Shown piece by piece: positions 61,301 through 64,000 of a stretch of 64,000 nucleotides of DNA (within the stretch, counting starts at the first letter, position 1; each line of letters begins with the position of its first letter). The translations under genes and the position numbers were made by a program. The notes beneath the pieces are model-generated. The model did not search any database, was not told the DNA's origin, and worked only from the letters and a program-made list of their open reading frames with translations. The DNA lies in NCBI GenBank assembly GCA_028622995.1, contig JAJQJQ010000002.1:7378001-7442000 (forward strand), in the 5' to 3' direction. This stretch comes from Panagrolaimus kolymaensis (lineage: Eukaryota > Nematoda > Chromadorea > Rhabditida > Panagrolaimidae).

Positions 61301-64000
61301 ATTTTAAGTAAATTCATAAACTATTTTTTTTGTTCGAATTTTCTTAAAACATTTCTCTAGCCCAACAACACTGTAAAGCATCGAGGTTTTTTATTTTCCC
61401 TTCATCAAATTTTTCATCCAAACTATGGTTTATTTGTTTTGGATTTTAAGTAAATTCATAAACTATTTTTTTTGTTCGAATTTTCTTAAAACATTTCTCT
61501 AGCCCAACAACACTGTAAAGCATCGAGGTTTTTTATTTTCCCTTCATCAAATTTTTCATCCAAACTATGTTTTATTTGTTTTGGATTTTAAGTAAATTCA
61601 TAAACTATTTTTTTTGTTCGAATTTTCTTAAAACATTTCTCTAGCCCAACAACACTGTAAAGCATCGAGGTTTTTTATTTTCCCTTCATCAAATTTTTCA
61701 TCCAAACTATGGTTTATTTGTTTTGGATTTTAAGTAAATTCATAAACTATTTTTTTTGTTCGAATTTTCTTAAAACATTTCTCTAGCCCAACAACACTGT
61801 AAAGCATCGAGGTTTTTTATTTTCCCTTCATCAAATTTTTCATCCAAACTATGGTTTATTTGTTTTGGATTTTAAGTAAATTCATAAACTATTTTTTTTG
61901 TTCGAATTTTCTTAAAACATTTCTCTAGCCCAACAACACTGTAAAGCATCGAGGTTTTTTATTTTCCCTTCATCAAATTTTTCATCCAAACTATGTTTTA
62001 TTTGTTTTGGATTTTAAGTAAATTCATAAACTATTTTTTTTGTTCGAATTTTCTTAAAACATTTCTCTAGCCCAACAACACTGTAAAGCATCGAGGTTTT
62101 TTATTTTCCCTTCATCAAATTTTTCATCCAAACTATGTTTTATTTGTTTTGGATTTTAAGTAAATTCATAAACTATTTTTTTTGTTCGAATTTTCTTAAA
62201 ACATTTATCTAGCCCAACAACACTGTAAAGCATCGAGGTTTTTTATTTTCCCTTCATCAAATTTTTCATCCAAACTATGGTTTATTTGTTTTGGATTTTA
62301 AGTAAATTCATAAACTATTTTTTTTGTTCGAATTTTCTTAAAACATTTCTCTAGCCCAACAACACTGTAAAGCATCGAGGTTTTTTATTTTCCCTTCATC
62401 AAATTTTTCATCCAAACTATGTTTTATTTATTTTGGATTTTAAGTAAATTCATAAACTATTTTTTTTGTTCGAATTTTCTTAAAACATTTCTCTAGCCCA
62501 ACAACAGTGTAAAGCATCGAGGTTTTTTATTTTCCCTTCATCAAATTTTTCATCCAAACTATGTTTTATTTGTTTTGGATTTTAAGTAAATTCATAAACT
62601 ATTTTTTTTGTTCGAATTTTCTTAAAACATTTCTCTAGCCCAACAACACTGTAAAGCATCGAGGTTTTTTATTTTCCCTTCATCAAATTTTTCATCCAAA
62701 CTATGGTTTATTTGTTTTGGATTTTAAGTAAATTCATAAACTATTTTTTTTGTTCGAATTTTCTTAAAACATTTCTCTAGCCCAACAACACTGTAAAGCA
62801 TCGAGGTTTTTTATTTTCCCTTCATCAAATTTTTCATCCAAACTATGTTTTATTTGTTTTGGATTTTAAGTAAATTCATAAACTATTTTTTTTGTTCGAA
62901 TTTTCTTAAAACATTTCTCTAGCCCAACAACACTGTAAAGCATCGAGGTTTTTTATTTTCCCTTCATCAAATTTTTCATCCAAACTATGTTTTATTTGTT
63001 TTGGATTTTAAGTAAATTCATAAACTATTTTTTTTGTTCGAATTTTCTTAAAACATTTCTCTAGCCCAACAACACTGTAAAGCATCGAGGTTTTTTATTT
63101 TCCCTTCATCAAATTTTTCATCCAAACTATGTTTTATTTGTTTTGGATTTTAAGTAAATTCATAAACTATTTTTTTTGTTCGAATTTTCTTAAAACATTT
63201 TTTCTAGCCCAACAACACTGTAAAGCATCGAGGTTTTTTATTTTCCCTTCATCAAATTTTTCATCCAAACTATGTTTTATTTGTTTTGGATTTTAAGTAA
63301 ATTCATAAACTATTTTTTTTGTTCGAATTTTCTTAAAACATTTTTTCTAGGCCAACAACACTGTAAAGCATCGAGGTTTTTTATTTTCCCTTCATCAAAT
63401 TTTTCATCCAAACTATGTTTTATTTGTTTTGGATTTTAAGTAAATTCATAAACTATTTTTTTTGTTCGAATTTTCTTAAAACATTTTTTCTAGCCCAACA
63501 ACACTGTAAAGCATCGAGGTTTTTTATTTTCCCTTCATCAAATTTTTCATCCAAACTATGTTTTATTTGTTTTGGATTTTAAGTAAATTCATAAACTATT
63601 TTTTTTGTTCGAATTTTCTTAAAACATTTTTTCTAGCCCAACAACACTGTAAAGCATCGAGGTTTTTTATTTTCCCTTCATCAAAATTTTCATCCAAACT
63701 ATGTTTTATTTGTTTTGGATTTTAAGTAAATTCATAAACTATTTTTTTTGTTCGAATTTTCTTAAAACATTTATCTAGCCCAACAACACTGTAAAGCATC
63801 GAGGTTTTTTATTTTCCCTTCATCAAATTTTTCATCCAAACTATGTTTTATTTGTTTTGGATTTTAAGTAAATTCATAAACTATTTTTTTTGTTCGAATT
63901 TTCTTAAAACATTTCTCTAGCCCAACAACACTGTAAAGCATCGAGGTTTTTTATTTTCCCTTCATCAAATTTTTCATCCAAACTATGTTTTATTTGTTTT
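58379..64000. repeat. Long-range duplicated segment, copy 2 (offset 45,189 bp)
   Basis: This is the partner of 13190-18811. The markers AAACTTTG (58443), CATAAAAC (58650, 59500), CATCAGA (58993), CATTCAAAC (59289), CAGTG (62505) and CATCAAAATT (63679) match their counterparts at one constant offset. No insertion or deletion separates the copies over 5.6 kb, even though monomer lengths vary from 141 to 143. The segment is still matching at the last base, so its true length is unknown. Confidence 0.93.

Larger units (their letters stand above)
1..64000. repeat. Uninterrupted tandem satellite array, 142-143 bp monomer
   Basis: The window is filled edge to edge by about 450 head-to-tail copies of one AT-rich monomer, all in the same orientation. 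The spacing of the CTAGCCCAAC landmark is almost always 141, 142 or 143 bp; the exceptions are 156 bp units between 43,920 and 48,161 and one 43 bp fragment at 5,601. Copies differ by roughly zero to three bases from the consensus. I looked for genes, transposon ends, tRNA or rRNA sequence, telomere repeats and unique spacer in both strands and saw none, so every stretch over 300 bases without a gene holds only this satellite. Such pure arrays are typical of eukaryotic centromeres or other constitutive heterochromatin; that placement is inference. The array continues beyond both edges, since the window starts and ends inside monomers. Confidence 0.98.

Noticed and set aside
1..64000. CRISPR array
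   Set aside because: Units are 142-143 bp with no unique spacers between short repeats; the whole unit is conserved.
1..64000. Naming the species or satellite family
   Set aside because: I do not recognise the monomer, and period plus AT content fit many plants and animals. A database search would be decisive.
1..64000. Bacterial accessory region or defence system
   Set aside because: No coding sequence of any real length exists on either strand, and the satellite organisation is eukaryotic in character.

Overview
The whole 64 kb is a single uninterrupted tandem satellite array. A 142-143 bp monomer, 75% A+T by a hand count of the consensus, is repeated head to tail about 450 times in one orientation. 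I see no gene, RNA gene, transposon, inversion, telomere repeat or unique sequence in it. Nearly all differences between monomers are one to three substitutions, or small length changes at a few fixed sites. An array this pure is typical of eukaryotic centromeric or heterochromatic satellite. Neither the species nor the centromeric role can be read from the sequence, and I do not recognise the monomer as a named family.

I number the monomer from an arbitrary CTAG. Three sites carry most of the variation. (1) The junction before CTAG ends in a run of six T (type T, 143 bp), TTTCT (type C, 142 bp), TTTAT (type A, 142 bp) or TTTTCT (type Y, 143 bp). (2) Position 74 is T or G (ATGTTTTA or ATGGTTTA). 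(3) The T8 tract at 110-117 may be TTGTTTT or T7, one base shorter. Rarer changes act as private markers that show which stretches were copied from which.

Layout. 1-6215: mostly T junctions, with a marked 'B' monomer (TTGATAAAC plus GTTTTAA) giving a 429 bp trimer. 6216-8777: mixed junctions. 8778-11483: eleven monomers with GGTGTTTTA. 11484-13190: A/C/T mix. 13191-18014: C and A junctions with alternating ATGG and ATGT. 18015-22573: T-rich, with CTAGGCC monomers. 22574-27544: an 8-9 monomer higher-order repeat. 27545-32542: the B monomers return. 32543-34541: transition. 34542-43919: A/C/T with AAGCTTCG and CTGGCCC markers. 43920-48161: 156 bp monomers carrying a 13 bp internal duplication. 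48162-53409: C/ATGG-rich. 53410-55968: a 569 bp tetramer. 55969-58379: C/A mix. 58380-64000: a second copy of 13191-18811.

The most striking structure is the long-range copying. At least 5.6 kb (13,190-18,811) recurs at 58,379-64,000 at a constant offset of 45,189 bp, agrees at every marker I compared, and runs off the right edge. Shorter copies lie 24,042 bp and 6,674 bp apart. Together with local 2- to 9-monomer higher-order repeats, a 43 bp truncated monomer and one apparently recombinant monomer, this is a layered record of how the array grew. No protein-coding or RNA-based system was found.
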